A stretch of 64,000 nucleotides of DNA from DATKJS01 sp050015275 (lineage in GTDB: Bacteria; Acidobacteriota; Aminicenantia; Aminicenantales; Saccharicenantaceae): NCBI GenBank assembly GCA_050015275.1, contig JBEKBS010000013.1, forward strand, positions 1-64,000, written 5' to 3'. The translations under genes and the position numbers were made by a program. Below the pieces are notes generated by a model. It did no database searches. It worked only from the letters and a program-made list of their open reading frames with translations, and was not told the DNA's origin. Within the stretch, counting starts at the first letter, position 1. Each line of letters opens with the position of its first letter. Positions 1 to 8,212 of this stretch are shown one piece after another.

Positions 1-547
1 TGATCGTGCTTAGGGCCGTCTCGACGGCATCCTGCTTGGCCCGGAGGCCGGCCGCGAGCCCCCTGGCTTCCCTTTCCCTCCGGGTGACCAGCCCGATCCT
101 GGCGATGAGAGGGTAGAGGGCGTCGAGGCCGGTCCCGATGTCCAGGACAAAGACAGGCAGCTTGAGGGCGGTCAGGCGGTTGACGATGCGGAGCGGGTTT
201 CCCCGGAAGGCGATGACGAGGTCCGGCGCGAGGGCCTGGATGCGCTCGATGTTGGGGTCGACGAGCCCGCCTATTTTCGCGATGGATACGGCCTCGGGCG
301 GGTAATCGCAGAACCTGGTGACCCCCACGACGTTCCGGCCCAGGCCGAGGGCGAAGAGGATCTCGGTGATGTTCGGGGCCATCGAGACGATCCGGGCCGG
401 GGTCGTCTCGGGCAGCGGGAAGGGGCGGCCGAGGTCGTCACGGACGGACTGGGGCTTCCCGGCGGCGGATTGAACGGCCACGAGAAGGAAGATCGACAAG
501 GCAGCCGGAATCCAGGCGCCGGACCCGCGGCGGGATCTCTCGCTCAC
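1..547 (-). CDS. ABC transporter periplasmic substrate-binding protein, BtuF/FecB type (partial)
   Basis: Only the N-terminal 182 codons are in the window; the C-terminus lies beyond base 1. After a GTG start come a short Arg-rich n-region, a hydrophobic signal stretch (about residues 11-26) and the helical-backbone binding-protein core. Recognisable family motifs are RIVSMAPNITEILFALG, VVGVTRFCDYPPEA and KIGGLVDPNIERI, typical of periplasmic receptors for cobalamin, heme or ferric siderophores. The GTG overlaps the stop codon of the upstream ATPase gene by four bases (GTGA), so the two are translationally coupled. The substrate cannot be told from sequence. A FecCD-type permease gene is expected further left or elsewhere. 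Confidence 0.85.
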   Translation of the reverse strand, partial: MSERSRRGSGAWIPAALSIFLLVAVQSAAGKPQSVRDDLGRPFPLPETTPARIVSMAPNITEILFALGLGRNVVGVTRFCDYPPEAVSIAKIGGLVDPNIERIQALAPDLVIAFRGNPLRIVNRLTALKLPVFVLDIGTGLDALYPLIARIGLVTRREREARGLAAGLRAKQDAVETALSTI

Positions 548-1335
548 CGGCCCTTTCCCCCCGTCACAAGCGAGATCTCCGGGAGGCCGGAGCGGCTGTT
601 CGGCTTGACATCGACCTCCGCCTCGAAAATGGCCCTGACCATGTTCGCCGTGATCGTTTCGGCCGGCCCGCCCTGGGCCGCGATCCCCCCGTCTTTCAGG
701 TGGACCAGGCGTTCGGCGTGGGCCGCGGCGAGGTTGATGTTGTGCTCGGCGGCCAAGATCGTCTTCGCTTTGTCCTTCTGAAGGCCTTTGAGAATGGCGT
801 AGATCTCGACCTGGTAGCTGATGTCGAGGTGGAGGCTGGGCTCGTCAAGGAAAAGGATGGGCGTGTCCTGGGCCAAAGCGCGGGCGATAAAAACCCGCTG
901 CCGCTCGCCGCCGCTCAGGTGGCCCACTTTTTTCCCCAGCAGGCTAGCCGTCTCCGTCAGGCACACGGCCTCGTCGACGGCGTTGGCGTCCCCGGCGGAG
1001 AGCGTCTCGAACCGGGACTGGCGGGCATAGCGCCCCATGAGGACGACCTCCCGGGCCGTGAACTCGAAGATGGGCTCGGCCAGCTGGGGGACGTAGGCGA
1101 TCTTCCGGGCGATCTCGCGCCGGCCCAGGCGAAAAAGATCGTCGCCGTCCAGGACGACCTCGCCCCGGACGTTCCCGAGAAGGCCCATCATGGCCCGGAT
1201 CAGGGTGCTTTTCCCAGAACCGTTCCGGCCGAGGACGGCGACGAACTCTCCAGGCTCGAGGGCCAGGGAGATATCCTTGATAACGAAGCCGCCGTCGTAT
1301 CCGGCGGAGAGGTTCTTGACTTCCAGGATCGCCAT
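544..1335 (-). CDS. ABC transporter ATP-binding protein, BtuD/FecE type
   Basis: A 263-residue ATPase of the iron-siderophore/cobalamin uptake family. It shows Walker A GRNGSGKST (about residues 36-44), the Q-loop region YVPQLAEP, signature LSGGERQR, Walker B ILFLDEPS and the switch His in AAEHN. It would energise import together with the binding protein encoded immediately downstream and a permease not present here. It is the first gene on this strand after the leuS divergent region. Its ATG has no good Shine-Dalgarno sequence, but a -10-like TATACT lies 10 nt upstream, suggesting a leaderless message. Confidence 0.9.
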   Translation of the reverse strand: MAILEVKNLSAGYDGGFVIKDISLALEPGEFVAVLGRNGSGKSTLIRAMMGLLGNVRGEVVLDGDDLFRLGRREIARKIAYVPQLAEPIFEFTAREVVLMGRYARQSRFETLSAGDANAVDEAVCLTETASLLGKKVGHLSGGERQRVFIARALAQDTPILFLDEPSLHLDISYQVEIYAILKGLQKDKAKTILAAEHNINLAAAHAERLVHLKDGGIAAQGGPAETITANMVRAIFEAEVDVKPNSRSGLPEISLVTGGKGR

Positions 1336-1345
1336 GGCCGGACTT

Positions 1346-1373
1346 AGTATATCCGCATTCCTTGACTTTTCAA
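1346..1373 (-). promoter_or_regulatory. Promoter for the ABC transporter genes
   Basis: Read on the minus strand: -35 TTGAAA (1368-1373), 16 bp spacer, -10 TATACT (1346-1351). The -10 box is followed after 10 nt by the ATG of the ATPase gene. Its -35 box abuts the -35 box of the divergent leuS promoter. Confidence 0.6.
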
Positions 1374-1390
1374 GGGGATGAACCTAAGAT
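1362..1390 (+). promoter_or_regulatory. leuS promoter (sigma-70 type)
   Basis: -35 TTGACT (1362-1367), exact 17 bp spacer, -10 TAAGAT (1385-1390). Transcription would start near 1397 and give a leader of about 55 nt before the leuS ATG. The leader contains a GC-rich inverted repeat around CGGGCC/GGCCCG near 1405-1423. Confidence 0.7.
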
Positions 1391-1453
1391 GAATTTTGCC
1401 TTTTCGGGCCGGCGTTAGGCCCGAAACCCGACGTTCCGAGGACAGCTCGAACC

Positions 1454-3943
1454 ATGAAGGAGACCTACGACTTTCAGCCCATCGAGGAAAAGTGGCAGCG
1501 CCGCTGGGAGGCCGAGAAAGCTTTCCGGGCGATCGAGGACCCGTCCAAGGCCAAGTTCTACTGCCTGGAGATGTATCCCTACCCGTCCGGTCGCATCCAC
1601 ATGGGCCACGTCCGGAACTACTCAATCGGCGACGTCGTCGCCCGGTTCAAGACGATGAAGGGGCAGAGCGTTCTCCATCCCATCGGCTGGGACGCCTTGG
1701 GCATGCCGGCCGAGAACGCGGCCATCAAGCACGGCATCCATCCCCGGGACTGGACCCTCGGCAATATCGACCATATGCGGACGCAGCTCAAGAGGATGGG
1801 CTTCAGCTACGACTGGGACCGCGAAGTCAATTCCTGCCAGCCTGAGTACTATCATTGGAATCAGTGGATCTTCCTCAAGATGCTCGAGAGGGGCCTGGCC
1901 TTCCGCAAGGAAAGCTGGGTCAACTGGTGCCCCCAATGCCGGACCGTCCTGGCCAACGAGCAGGTCGTGGCCGGCGGCTGCTGGCGCTGTGATACGGTCG
2001 TCACCCAGAAAAAGATGGAGCAATGGTTCCTGAAGATCACGGACTATGCCGACGAACTCCTCGCGGGACACGAATCCCTCGGGAAATGGCCCGAGCACGT
2101 CCTCCAGATGCAGAAGAACTGGATCGGCCGGAGCACCGGGGCCCACGTCCATTTCGGACTCGAAGGGTCGCCGACGACGATCGAGGTCTTCACGACCCGA
2201 CTGGATACGATCTACGGAGCGACCTTTCTGGTGGTCTCGCCCGAACATCCCGCCGTCCCCGACCTCATCGCCGGGCCGGGCGGGGAGAAGCTCAAGGCCT
2301 GGGTCGCCCGGGCCGTCGTCGAGATGCGGCTGAAGCGGGAGATCGGCGAGACCGGGAAGGACGGCGTGGATACCGGGAAAAGGGCCCTGAACCCCTTCAC
2401 GGGTGAGCTCATCCCGATCTGGCTGGCCAACTACGTCCTCATGGACTACGGGACGGGCGCGATCATGGCCGTTCCTGCCCACGACGCCAGGGATTTCGAG
2501 TTCGCCAAGGGCTACGGCATCCCCATCCGGACGGTCATTGCGCCGCCGGGGGAAGAGACGAAGCCGCACGGGGCTGCTCCGGCCGAGGTCTTCGAGGATC
2601 ATGGAGTCCTCGTCAACTCCGGCCCGTTCTCCGGCCTCCGGTCCGCCGAGGCGATGGAGAAGATGGGAGCGTACGCCGAGGAAAAGGGCTTCGGCCGCCG
2701 GAGCACCGTCTACCGCCTCCGCGACTGGGGCATCTCGCGCCAGCGGTATTGGGGGACCCCGATCCCGATCATTTACTGCGAAAAATGCGGGACCGTCGGT
2801 GTCCCCTACGAGGACCTCCCCGTCGAGATCCCCTACGACGTCGAGATCACGGGCGCCGAGGGGTCGCCGCTCGAACGGCTCGAGAGCTTCGTCCGGACGA
2901 CCTGCCCGAAATGCGGCCTCCCGGCCCGCCGCGAGACCGACACGATGGATACGTTCGTCGATTCGTCATGGTATTTTTTCCGCTATTGCTCGCCGGGCGA
3001 AAGGAACCTCCCCTTCGCCCCGGCCGCGGCGAAATTCTGGCTCCCGGTGGACCTCTACATCGGCGGCGTCGAGCACGCCATCCTCCACCTGATCTATTCG
3101 AGGTTTTTCACGAAAGTCCTAAGGGACTTCGGCCTCACGGCGGTCGACGAGCCGTTCCCTCATTACCTGGCCCAGGGGATGGTCACCAAGGACGGGTCGG
3201 CCATGTCCAAGTCCAAGGGCAATATCGTCGACCCGGATGATATCCTGACCCGATACGGCGCGGACGCGCTGAGGGTCTTCATCCTCTTCGCTTCGCCCCC
3301 GGAAAAGGAGTTCGCCTGGGCGGAGGAAGGGCTCGAGGGCTGTTTCCGTTTCCTGACCAGGATCTGGTCGCTCGTCCATGAAAACCTCGACCTGTTCGAG
3401 GCCGTCGCGGGAGCGGATCCCACGGCCCGGGAGGCCGGGGAGGCCGGAGGCCGCGTCATCAAGAAAATGCACCAGACGATCCGGAAGGTCGGCGAGGACA
3501 TCGAAATCCGGTTCCACCTGAACACGGCCGTGAGCTCGATCATGGAGTTCCTGAACCTGGTCAAGAAGGAGAAGGACGGGCTGAGAGGGACGCCCGGCGG
3601 TCGAGCGGCCCTGCGCCTGGCGATCGAAACGCTCGTCGCCATCCTGTCGCCGTTCGCCCCACACATGGCCGAGGAGCTCTGGGAGAGAACGGGTCACAAG
3701 GGCCTGCTGATGCGGTCGCCCTGGCCCGAGTTCGATGCGGACCTTGCGCGCGAGGAGCTCGTCACGGTCGTCGTCCAAGTCAACGGGAAACTCAGGGACA
3801 AGTTCGAGGCCGAGCCCGGCCTGGCCGGGCCCGAAATGGAGGCGCGGGCCCTGCTCCTGCCGAAGGTCCAGGCCGCCCTCGGCGGCCGGCCGCCGCGGAA
3901 AGTCATCTGCGTCAAGGACAAGCTCGTCAACATCGTAGGCTAA
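1454..3943 (+). CDS. leuS: Leucyl-tRNA synthetase
   Basis: A class I aminoacyl-tRNA synthetase of 829 residues that charges tRNA-Leu in the cytoplasm. The ATP-binding HIGH-type motif is HMGH (residues 49-52) in PYPSGRIHMGHVRNYS; the KMSKS-type loop is AMSKS (about 583-587). Between them lie a CxxC zinc-ribbon segment (CPQC/CWRC), the large CP1 editing domain with the TRLDTIYGATF motif, and a second CxxC pair. The C-terminal anticodon-binding domain ends in the usual LeuS tail VNGKLRDK. Length and domain order match bacterial LeuS. It heads a tight cluster with lptE and holA, the same order as in many bacteria. Confidence 0.98.
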   Translation: MKETYDFQPIEEKWQRRWEAEKAFRAIEDPSKAKFYCLEMYPYPSGRIHMGHVRNYSIGDVVARFKTMKGQSVLHPIGWDALGMPAENAAIKHGIHPRDWTLGNIDHMRTQLKRMGFSYDWDREVNSCQPEYYHWNQWIFLKMLERGLAFRKESWVNWCPQCRTVLANEQVVAGGCWRCDTVVTQKKMEQWFLKITDYADELLAGHESLGKWPEHVLQMQKNWIGRSTGAHVHFGLEGSPTTIEVFTTRLDTIYGATFLVVSPEHPAVPDLIAGPGGEKLKAWVARAVVEMRLKREIGETGKDGVDTGKRALNPFTGELIPIWLANYVLMDYGTGAIMAVPAHDARDFEFAKGYGIPIRTVIAPPGEETKPHGAAPAEVFEDHGVLVNSGPFSGLRSAEAMEKMGAYAEEKGFGRRSTVYRLRDWGISRQRYWGTPIPIIYCEKCGTVGVPYEDLPVEIPYDVEITGAEGSPLERLESFVRTTCPKCGLPARRETDTMDTFVDSSWYFFRYCSPGERNLPFAPAAAKFWLPVDLYIGGVEHAILHLIYSRFFTKVLRDFGLTAVDEPFPHYLAQGMVTKDGSAMSKSKGNIVDPDDILTRYGADALRVFILFASPPEKEFAWAEEGLEGCFRFLTRIWSLVHENLDLFEAVAGADPTAREAGEAGGRVIKKMHQTIRKVGEDIEIRFHLNTAVSSIMEFLNLVKKEKDGLRGTPGGRAALRLAIETLVAILSPFAPHMAEELWERTGHKGLLMRSPWPEFDADLAREELVTVVVQVNGKLRDKFEAEPGLAGPEMEARALLLPKVQAALGGRPPRKVICVKDKLVNIVG

Positions 3944-4470
3944 TGGCGGATCATCATCGGTTGTCGTTTGTCATCCTTCTGGCGGTCGTCGCCCTGACAG
4001 CCGCGGCCTGCGGCTACCACTTGCGCGGCACCGGGAGCTTCCTGCCCCCGTCCGTCAAGACCATGAGCATCCCGGTCTTCAAGAACCTGACGACCCGCTA
4101 CGAGCTGGACATCAAGCTGACCCGGGCCGTGATCAACGAGATGGTCGCCCGGGGGAAGGTGACCATCACGGCCAACCCGGAGAAGGCGGATGCCGTCCTC
4201 GAGGGCGAGGTCGTCTCCTTCTCGGCGACCCCCGTCGGCTTCACGGGACAGGCCCAGGCCGACCGCTACACCATTACGGTGAAGACGAAAATCGTCCTGA
4301 GAGAAAGGACCGGGGAGAAGCCCCTCTTCTCCAACCCGTCTTTCATTTACGTCGAGCAGTACCAGGTCCCGCCGGGCCTGGACTTCGAGTCCGTCCAGAC
4401 GGAAGCCATCGACAAGATCGCCGAGGCGTTCGCCCGCAGCCTCGTCGCCACCATCCTGGAAGGGTTCTGA
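3943..4470 (+). CDS. lptE: LPS-assembly lipoprotein LptE
   Basis: A 175-residue lipoprotein with a signal peptide and lipobox TAAAC (lipidated Cys23) followed by GYHLRG, the hallmark start of mature LptE. In the family it plugs the LptD outer-membrane barrel during insertion of lipopolysaccharide. The central region has the expected IPVFKNLTTRYELD and TRAVINEM motifs. The ATG shares one base with the leuS stop codon. Position between leuS and holA is the classical lptE position and supports the call despite weak overall conservation in this family. Confidence 0.9.
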   Translation: MADHHRLSFVILLAVVALTAAACGYHLRGTGSFLPPSVKTMSIPVFKNLTTRYELDIKLTRAVINEMVARGKVTITANPEKADAVLEGEVVSFSATPVGFTGQAQADRYTITVKTKIVLRERTGEKPLFSNPSFIYVEQYQVPPGLDFESVQTEAIDKIAEAFARSLVATILEGF

Positions 4471-4471
4471 G

Positions 4472-5614
4472 GTGCACAGCGCCCTCCTCAACGCCGAGAT
4501 CAGCGAGGACAGCCTTCTGGCCTGTTATTTCCTCTACGGCGAAGAGACCTTTCTCGCCGACCAGTTCGTCGGCCAGCTCCGGGACATGCTGGCCGCCTCC
4601 TCGGACGAGGACTTCCGCCTGGACAGGTATTACCTCGACGAATCGAAATGGATGGACGTCATCGACACCGCCCGGACCGTGCCCTTCCTCTTCCATGCCT
4701 GGCGGGTCCTCGTCGTCTCGATCCCTGAGCGGCGTCCGGGCTCCGACAGGGGCGGCGGTCAGCGCGGGGAGGCGGGCGGCGACGAGATGAAAGGGGCGAA
4801 GTTCCTGAGCGAGGCTGACCAGAAGATCATCCGCGCCTACTTCGCCGAACCGGCGGCCCGGACCACCCTCGTCGTCATCATGCCCGGGAAGGTCAGGAAG
4901 AACGACTCCATTGTCCGGTTCTTTTCGTCCCTGCCGAAGTCTTCCGTCCTGGTCAAGGAGGTTAAGCGTCTCTATGCGCAGGGCGTCAAGAACTGGGCCG
5001 ACCGGAAGGCCCAGACGCTCGGAAAGTCGCTCACCGAAGGAGCGAAGGCCCGCCTGTACGAGATCGTCGGCTCCGACCTCAGGCTGCTTTCGAACGAGCT
5101 CGAAAAGCTGGCGACCTTCGTCGGCGACAAGCGGGGGATCAGCGAGGAGGACGTCAACCAGGCTACGGCCTGGCTCAGGAGCTACGAGTCCTACGAGATC
5201 GACGATGTTCTGACGAACGCGGACTTCGAACAGGGGGTCACGATCCTCGGCCACCTCTTCTCGGAGGGCGAAAAGCCGGAGCTCATCGTCGGGCGGCTGA
5301 CGACTTTCTTCAGGAACGTCCTCGCGGCCCAGACCTGGCTCCGCGAAAGGAGCAAGACGAGGGAGGAGATTTTCCAAGAGTTCTTTCCCTATATCCAGAA
5401 GGCCCATTCCGGCCTCTACGAAAGGAAATATGAGGGGTTCTTCTCGGCCGTCGAGGGGCTGTCACGGACAGAGCTCGCCTCCGTCCTGAGGAAACTCCAG
5501 AAGGTGGACATCAGGATCAAGACGACCGAGACCGATGCGAAGACGGCCCTCGAGGTCTTCCTGAAGGAGTATTGTCTGCTGCGGGGCCGGAGGAAGGCTA
5601 TTTCGCGGGGCTGA
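4472..5614 (+). CDS. holA: DNA polymerase III delta subunit
   Basis: A 380-residue clamp-loader subunit; delta opens the beta sliding clamp. The N-terminus has YFLYGEETFLADQFV, equivalent to the degenerate P-loop region of HolA. The middle has the typical GSDLRLLSNELEKLATFVG segment, and the C-terminal helical collar region includes EVFLKEYCLL. A Gly/Arg-rich insertion (about residues 88-105) looks like a loop expansion. Start is GTG one base after the lptE stop. The 3' end runs 17 bp into the convergent rpsT gene. Confidence 0.93.
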   Translation: MHSALLNAEISEDSLLACYFLYGEETFLADQFVGQLRDMLAASSDEDFRLDRYYLDESKWMDVIDTARTVPFLFHAWRVLVVSIPERRPGSDRGGGQRGEAGGDEMKGAKFLSEADQKIIRAYFAEPAARTTLVVIMPGKVRKNDSIVRFFSSLPKSSVLVKEVKRLYAQGVKNWADRKAQTLGKSLTEGAKARLYEIVGSDLRLLSNELEKLATFVGDKRGISEEDVNQATAWLRSYESYEIDDVLTNADFEQGVTILGHLFSEGEKPELIVGRLTTFFRNVLAAQTWLRERSKTREEIFQEFFPYIQKAHSGLYERKYEGFFSAVEGLSRTELASVLRKLQKVDIRIKTTETDAKTALEVFLKEYCLLRGRRKAISRG

Positions 5615-5876
5615 CGCCCAGCCCGACGACCTGACGGCTGAGGCGGGATTTGTAACGGCTCCCCGTGTTCTTGTGGATCGTGCCTTTCTTGACGGCCTGG
5701 TCGATCGTCGAAATGACGCCGGGGAGGAGCTTCCGGGCCGTTTCCTGGTCTTTATTCTCGGTCGCTTCGCGGACTTTCTTGATGCCGGTGCGGAGCGCGG
5801 ACGTGTTCCGGGCGTTGACCGCCTTCCTGCGGATGCTGCGCCGCTCTTGCCGGATGGCGGATTTGTGATGGGCCAT
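5598..5876 (-). CDS. rpsT: 30S ribosomal protein S20
   Basis: A 92-residue basic helical protein that binds 16S rRNA and helps start 30S assembly. The start MAHHKSAIRQERRS is the conserved S20 N-terminus; the rest shows NTSALRTGIKK and KGTIHKNTGSRYKSRLSR. A longer upstream reading exists but is rejected: AAGGAG sits 7 nt before this ATG and a good promoter ends just upstream. It is the only minus-strand gene between leuS and the RiPP island. Its last 17 bp overlap the end of holA tail-to-tail. Confidence 0.97.
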   Translation of the reverse strand: MAHHKSAIRQERRSIRRKAVNARNTSALRTGIKKVREATENKDQETARKLLPGVISTIDQAVKKGTIHKNTGSRYKSRLSRQVVGLGVSPAK

Positions 5877-5900
5877 GGTTTGACTCCTTGAAAGGCGTCT

Positions 5901-5929
5901 ATGATAGAATATCCTGGTTTCAAAGTCAA
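5901..5929 (-). promoter_or_regulatory. rpsT promoter
   Basis: Minus-strand -35 TTGACT (5924-5929), 17 bp spacer, -10 TATCAT (5901-5906), followed by AAGGAG and the S20 ATG at 5876. The same AT-rich stretch may also serve murJ on the plus strand (TTGACT 5880-5885 and TAGAAT 5905-5910, but with a 19 bp spacer). Confidence 0.7.
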
Positions 5930-5964
5930 ACAGCCTCCCCACTGGAGCGAGGCGGCCCTGCCTG

Positions 5965-7557
5965 ATGGAACGCGACGACCAGAGAAGCCGGCTCCTGCGG
6001 TCCACGGCCTCCGTGGCCCTGCCGACGCTCGTCAGCAGGCTGCTGGGCTACGTCCGGGACCTCCTCCAGGCCTATTTCCTGGGCACGGGCCACAGCGCCG
6101 ACGCCTTCACCATCGCCTTTACCATCCCTAATCTCTTCCGCCGCCTGACGGGCGAAGGGGCCATGACGGCGGCGTTCGTTCCGACCTTCACGGAGATCAA
6201 GGGAAAGGGCGACCGGAAGGAGCTTTGGAAGTTCGGCAACGTCTTTTTCTATGATCTCGCCCTGGTCATGGGTCTCGCGACCATCCTGGGCATCGTCTTC
6301 GCGCCGGGCCTCGTCAAGGTCATCGCCTACGGGTTCAAGGCGACCGAAGGCAAGTGGGCCCAGACGATCGCCATGACCCGGATCATGTTCCCGTACCTCT
6401 TTTTCATCAGCCTGGCGGCCCTGGCCTCGGCCATCCTCAATTCCTTCCGCCGGTTCTTCATCCCGGCCTCGACGCCGATCCTGTTCAATTTGGCCGTCAT
6501 CGCCGCCGCGGCCTGCCTGGCCCGCGGATCGAGAGCGCCGGCCCGCGTCTTTTGCCTCGGCGTTCTGGCCGGAGGCGTCCTGCAGCTCCTCGTCCAGGTC
6601 CCCTTCCTCCGGAAGGAGGGGATGCGCTTCACCTTCGGCCTGTCCTTCAGGCATCCGGCGGTCCGCCGCGTCGCGGCCCTCATGGTGCCGGGGGTCCTCG
6701 GGGCGGGCGTCTACCAGGTCAACTTCGCCCTGAGCCGGATGATCGCGTCCGGTTTGGGGCGGGGAAGCACGGCCGCGCTTTACTACTCGTCGAGGATCGA
6801 GGAGCTGACCATGGGGCTTTTCTCGATCGCCCTCGCCGCCGCCCTCCTGCCGGTCTTTTCAGAACACGCCGCGGCCCTGGACATGCCGGAGATGAAGCGG
6901 ACGCTGGGTTTTTCCCTCAGACTGACCTCGTTCGTGACGCTTCCTGCCGCGGCCGGGCTCGTCGTCCTCAGCCGGCCGATCATCAGGGTCCTCTTCGAGC
7001 GGGGGAAGTTCGACAGCGAATCGACCTCCCTGAGCGCGGCCTGCCTCCTGTTCTTCGCCTTGGGCCTGCCCTTCGTTTCCGGGGTGAAAATGCTCGCCCC
7101 GGCCTTCTTCTCGCTCAAGGACATGAGGTCTCCCGTCATCGTGGGAGTTGCCGTCATGGCCGTCAACGTCGGCTTGTCGTTCGCCCTGATGGGCCGCCTG
7201 CGTGTCGGCGGCCTGGCCCTTGCCCTGTCGTTGTCGCAGGTGGTCAACTTCGGCGCCCTCTTCGCTTGGCTCGAGAAAAAGATCGGGCCCATGGACAGGC
7301 GGGCCGTCGCCGCCACGGCCGGCAAGGCCTTGGCCGCCTCAGCCCTGATGGCCGCGGCCCTCCTGTTCTTCCGGCCCGTTATCGACGTCGCGACAGCGCC
7401 CTTCGCCCGTCAGGCGGCGGGATTGGCCGCGGCCATCGCCCTGGGCATCGGCCTCTATATCCTGTCCCTCTGGCTCATCAGCCCGAAGGAGGCGAAAAGT
7501 CTCGTCGGGACTGTTCTCCACGCCGCGCGGCCCCGTGCCCGAAAGGAGGCCGGATGA
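5965..7557 (+). CDS. murJ: Lipid II flippase MurJ (MviN)
   Basis: A 530-residue polytopic inner-membrane protein of the MOP exporter superfamily with about 14 hydrophobic segments. It flips lipid-linked peptidoglycan precursor across the membrane. The N-terminus has the family signature TLVSRLLGYVRDLLQAYFLG and SADAFTIAFTIPNLFRRLTGEGAMTAAFVPTF; later NSFRRFFIPASTPILFN and the VLFERGKFD motif of loop/TM9-10 are also characteristic. The stop codon overlaps the dtd start (ATGA), implying coupled expression. Length is normal for the family. Confidence 0.97.
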   Translation: MERDDQRSRLLRSTASVALPTLVSRLLGYVRDLLQAYFLGTGHSADAFTIAFTIPNLFRRLTGEGAMTAAFVPTFTEIKGKGDRKELWKFGNVFFYDLALVMGLATILGIVFAPGLVKVIAYGFKATEGKWAQTIAMTRIMFPYLFFISLAALASAILNSFRRFFIPASTPILFNLAVIAAAACLARGSRAPARVFCLGVLAGGVLQLLVQVPFLRKEGMRFTFGLSFRHPAVRRVAALMVPGVLGAGVYQVNFALSRMIASGLGRGSTAALYYSSRIEELTMGLFSIALAAALLPVFSEHAAALDMPEMKRTLGFSLRLTSFVTLPAAAGLVVLSRPIIRVLFERGKFDSESTSLSAACLLFFALGLPFVSGVKMLAPAFFSLKDMRSPVIVGVAVMAVNVGLSFALMGRLRVGGLALALSLSQVVNFGALFAWLEKKIGPMDRRAVAATAGKALAASALMAAALLFFRPVIDVATAPFARQAAGLAAAIALGIGLYILSLWLISPKEAKSLVGTVLHAARPRARKEAG

Positions 7558-8021
7558 AAATCGTGCTGCAGAGGGTCAAGGAAGCCCGGGTCGAGGTCGA
7601 GGGGAATACGGTCGGCCGCATCGGGAAGGGGATCTGCCTCCTCCTGGGAGTCGAAAAGGGCGACACGGAGGACGAGGCCTGCCTCTTGGCCAGGAAAGCG
7701 GTCGAACTTCGCATCTTCCCGGACGCCGATGGAAAGATGAACCTGTCGCTGGCCGACCTCGGCGGCGAGGTCCTGGCCGTCTCCCAGTTCACGCTGGCCG
7801 GGTCGGTCCGCAAGGGCAGGCGGCCGAGCTTCGACGGCGCCGAGGAGCCCCGCCGGGCTGCGGAGATATTCGACCACTTCGTGGGCGCCGTCGAGGCCAT
7901 GGGGGTCACGGTCGAGACCGGCGTTTTCCAGGCCGTCATGGATGTCCACATCGTGAACGACGGCCCGGTGACTTTCGTTCTCGATTCCCGGAAAGGCCCT
8001 GGCGGCGGCGAAGAGGGATGA
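7554..8021 (+). CDS. dtd: D-aminoacyl-tRNA deacylase
   Basis: A 155-residue cytoplasmic editing enzyme that removes D-amino acids (and Gly) from mischarged tRNA. Family motifs are MKIVLQRVKEARVEVEG at the N-terminus, LAVSQFTLAGSVRKGRRPSF in the middle and the cis Gly-Pro motif within MDVHIVNDGPVTF. The ATG overlaps the murJ stop and follows AAAGGAGG. A longer reading of the same frame through murJ is a shadow. The C-terminus carries about ten extra Gly/Glu-rich residues compared with the usual 145. Confidence 0.96.
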   Translation: MKIVLQRVKEARVEVEGNTVGRIGKGICLLLGVEKGDTEDEACLLARKAVELRIFPDADGKMNLSLADLGGEVLAVSQFTLAGSVRKGRRPSFDGAEEPRRAAEIFDHFVGAVEAMGVTVETGVFQAVMDVHIVNDGPVTFVLDSRKGPGGGEEG

Positions 8022-8212
8022 GAAAGCCGGCCCCGACCTCACCCCTCTGGGGGATGGCCGCCCAGCCAAAATCACCTGCGGAATCCCCGGCTCTGACCAT
8101 AGACCGGTCCGGCCGTTCCGCCCATAATGCCCAGAGGACGGAGACTGTTCCGGAGACCGTAGGGTTCTGCGCCGCAAATGAGGTCTCCTGAGATGGACAA
8201 AAGCGCATTGCC
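8022..8212 (+). other. Intergenic region upstream of the RiPP cluster
   Basis: 191 bp between dtd and the first radical SAM gene. No convincing -35/-10 pair was found; a CATAAT lies near 8122 without a matching -35. A 7 bp inverted repeat GGAGACC/GGTCTCC (8152-8158 and 8182-8188, 23 nt loop) could be an operator or attenuator, but this is not testable by eye. Confidence 0.4.

Noticed and set aside
5877..6005. N-terminal extension of rpsT by 43 codons
   Set aside because: MAHHKSAIRQERRS is the conserved S20 start, preceded by AAGGAG; the promoter lies inside the extension.
8152..8188. Inverted repeat GGAGACC/GGTCTCC as a terminator of dtd
   Set aside because: The loop is 23 nt and no T run follows; kept only as a note in the intergenic entry.
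8018..8191. A 57-codon ORF overlapping the dtd stop, before the RiPP genes, considered as a second precursor
   Set aside because: No leader-like motif, only one Cys, no promoter of its own and composition like random GC-rich sequence. The 13374 ORF is far better supported.
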